DNA of 64,000 nt, taken from NCBI GenBank assembly GCA_944381625.1, contig CALWLW010000018.1:1-64000 (forward strand), read 5' to 3'. How positions within the stretch are numbered: the stretch's first letter is position 1; the number at the start of each line of letters is the position of its first letter. Below are positions 62,826-64,000 of the stretch, in pieces. Under the pieces are notes generated by a model, which did no database searches, was not told where the DNA came from, and was given only the letters and a program-made list of their open reading frames with translations. Source of the DNA: an uncultured Lachnoclostridium sp. Its GTDB lineage: Bacteria; Bacillota; Clostridia; Lachnospirales; Lachnospiraceae. Both the position numbers and the translations under genes were made by a program.

Positions 62826-63734
62826 TCAGCGGCCTCCTTTCCGGGATGCGGCAATCTTCCGTTTCTGGAACGCCGCCCCTTCCTTCAATGTGGGCATGGC
62901 GATGGCCAGCCCCACGATAATGGCCACCACCAGCTTCAGGCAGTCGATGGGGACGATCTTCGTGGTCAGGATAATAGCATAAATAAAACGGTAAGCGATG
63001 CTTCCAATCACAGCCGCCGCCACACCTCTGGCCACAGACCGTCTTCCCGTCAGTGTCTCGCCGATGATCAGGCAGGCCAGGCCGATCACCACGATGCCTG
63101 TTCCGCTGTTGATGTCCGCCGACTTCTGGTACTGAGCCACCACCGCGCCGGACAGGGCGGTCATGGCGTTGGCCATACACAGACCAATGGTGATCATCAG
63201 GGCAGGATTTACGGACGAGGCGCTTACCATGTCTTTATTGTCTCCGGTGGCCCGGATGCTCAGACCCAGCCTTGTTTTCAAAAAGCCGATTAAGAACAGG
63301 CAGATCACAAGGACGATCCCCCCTGAAAGCAGGATCTTGTACCACTCCCCGCCAATCCCCGTATCCTTGAGCAGCGTAAAGAGAGTATCCTGTCTTAACA
63401 GGCTGGCGTTGGCGCTCCAGCCCATGGCCATCAGGTTCACCGTATACAGCCCCGTATTGGTGACGATGCCCGCCAGGATCGACGGCACTCCCATCCTGGT
63501 CTGCAGGAACGCGGTCACGAACCCGGCGCAGGCGCCCGATATCAGTGCCGCAAGCACAGCCAGTATCGGATGTCCGGCGGCGGTGACCGTCACAGAGACG
63601 GCCGCCCCCAGCACAAAACTCCCGTCGGTGGTCAGATCCGCAATGTCCAGAACCCGATAACTCAGGAACAGCGCCAGCGCCACCAGCGAATACATAAAGC
63701 CCAGCTCCAGGGCTGTCTGAACTACGTAAAGCAT
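62826..63734 (-). CDS. ABC transporter permease (BPD_transp_2 family)
   Basis: The 302-residue protein has eight to nine spans and the family phrases LTTDGSFVLGAA and SILAGIVTNTGLYTVNL. Permeases of this type (COG4120) work with ABC_sub_bind proteins; TrpXYZ of streptococci, which takes up tryptophan, is one example. The substrate here is not known. ATG 63734 follows GGAAAGG. Confidence 0.9.
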   Translation of the reverse strand: MLYVVQTALELGFMYSLVALALFLSYRVLDIADLTTDGSFVLGAAVSVTVTAAGHPILAVLAALISGACAGFVTAFLQTRMGVPSILAGIVTNTGLYTVNLMAMGWSANASLLRQDTLFTLLKDTGIGGEWYKILLSGGIVLVICLFLIGFLKTRLGLSIRATGDNKDMVSASSVNPALMITIGLCMANAMTALSGAVVAQYQKSADINSGTGIVVIGLACLIIGETLTGRRSVARGVAAAVIGSIAYRFIYAIILTTKIVPIDCLKLVVAIIVGLAIAMPTLKEGAAFQKRKIAASRKGGR

Positions 63735-63761
63735 GCTCTCATCCTTTCCTGACTCCGGGGA

Positions 63762-64000
63762 TTAATCCTCGGTCGTCGTTACCTCCACTAATTCGCCCAT
63801 CTCGCCGAACATGGAATAGTCCGCTCCCAGGGTTTCGGCAGTCTCTGTATTGACCGTAATGATTCCGCCATCCATCAGATAGTAATCCTCCAGTCCGTCC
63901 ATTCCGGCGGTCATGGCTTCATATGCCAGGTCCGCGGTCTCATATCCCAGATCCGTGTAATTTACGCCGCAGGTGGCGAAAGCTCCGTTGCGGACAAAGG
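63762..64000 (-). CDS. ABC substrate-binding protein (partial, C-terminal 78 residues)
   Basis: The visible end (CGVNYTDLGYETADLAYEAM, VNTETAETLGADYS) fits the C-terminus of ABC_sub_bind (COG2984) proteins. The start, signal peptide and lipobox lie beyond the right edge. It is the first gene of the importer operon in this window, 27 bases before the permease. Confidence 0.85.
   Translation of the reverse strand, partial: FVRNGAFATCGVNYTDLGYETADLAYEAMTAGMDGLEDYYLMDGGIITVNTETAETLGADYSMFGEMGELVEVTTTED

Overview
The window reads as a chromosomal segment of a spore-forming, gut-type Lachnospiraceae bacterium (Bacillota, Clostridia). The basis is gene content and layout: a plsX-acpP-rnc operon, a four-cysteine L32 protein, acetate formation by PduL plus AckA, the rimO-pgsA-cinA order, a GerA/SpoVAF-type spore protein, AGGAGG ribosome binding sites and moderately high GC. 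The genus cannot be fixed from sequence alone.

Layout. 1-9937 is core metabolism: rnc (partial), acpP, plsX, nagA, rpmF, ackA, pduL, a beta-propeller lactonase, and the tetrapyrrole set sirC-hemB-hemL. Between nagA and rpmF lies an AT-rich insertion that looks like a decayed type III toxin-antitoxin locus: promoter, two pseudoknot-type RNA repeats, terminator, broken TenpN-like toxin gene. 10.2-11.1 kb holds a KilA-N DNA-binding protein. 11.1-43.9 kb is one minus-strand cluster of about 33 kb. It is headed by a Crp/Fnr regulator and encodes an unusual type VII-like secretion system: an FHA-containing EssC ATPase, a YukD ubiquitin-like protein, five WXG100 proteins plus a sixth helical one, a lipase that is probably a secreted substrate, four Ser/Thr kinases (one frameshifted), a PP2C phosphatase, FHA proteins, a membrane trypsin-like protease with an FHA tail, a LytTR regulator, a large surface protein and several lipoproteins. 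43.9-53.0 kb is core again: spoVAF-like gene, HAD phosphatase, ppk, ppx, a CinA-dUTPase fusion, pgsA, rimO. 53.1-61.7 kb is a second, compact paralogous secretion cluster: A24 prepilin peptidase, FHA protein, EssC, YukD, five WXG100 proteins, and a cysteine-peptidase-like candidate effector. 62.0-64.0 kb carries an ABC importer (ATPase, permease, partial binding protein).

How it may work together. Both secretion clusters carry the same five WXG100 paralogues in the same order behind YukD and EssC. Most carry a YxxxE export-type motif, and so do the helical parts of the two candidate effectors. None of EsaA, EssA or EssB is recognisable. Cluster 1 instead has membrane kinases with DFN in place of DFG and extracellular TPR or propeller domains. 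A PP2C phosphatase, five FHA-domain proteins across the two clusters, and a recurring (E/D)T-x-x-L/F motif that resembles the GarA/OdhI phosphothreonine site suggest control by threonine phosphorylation. This would be analogous to PpkA-PppA-Fha control of type VI secretion. That model is inference; the domain calls and gene order are visible in the sequence.
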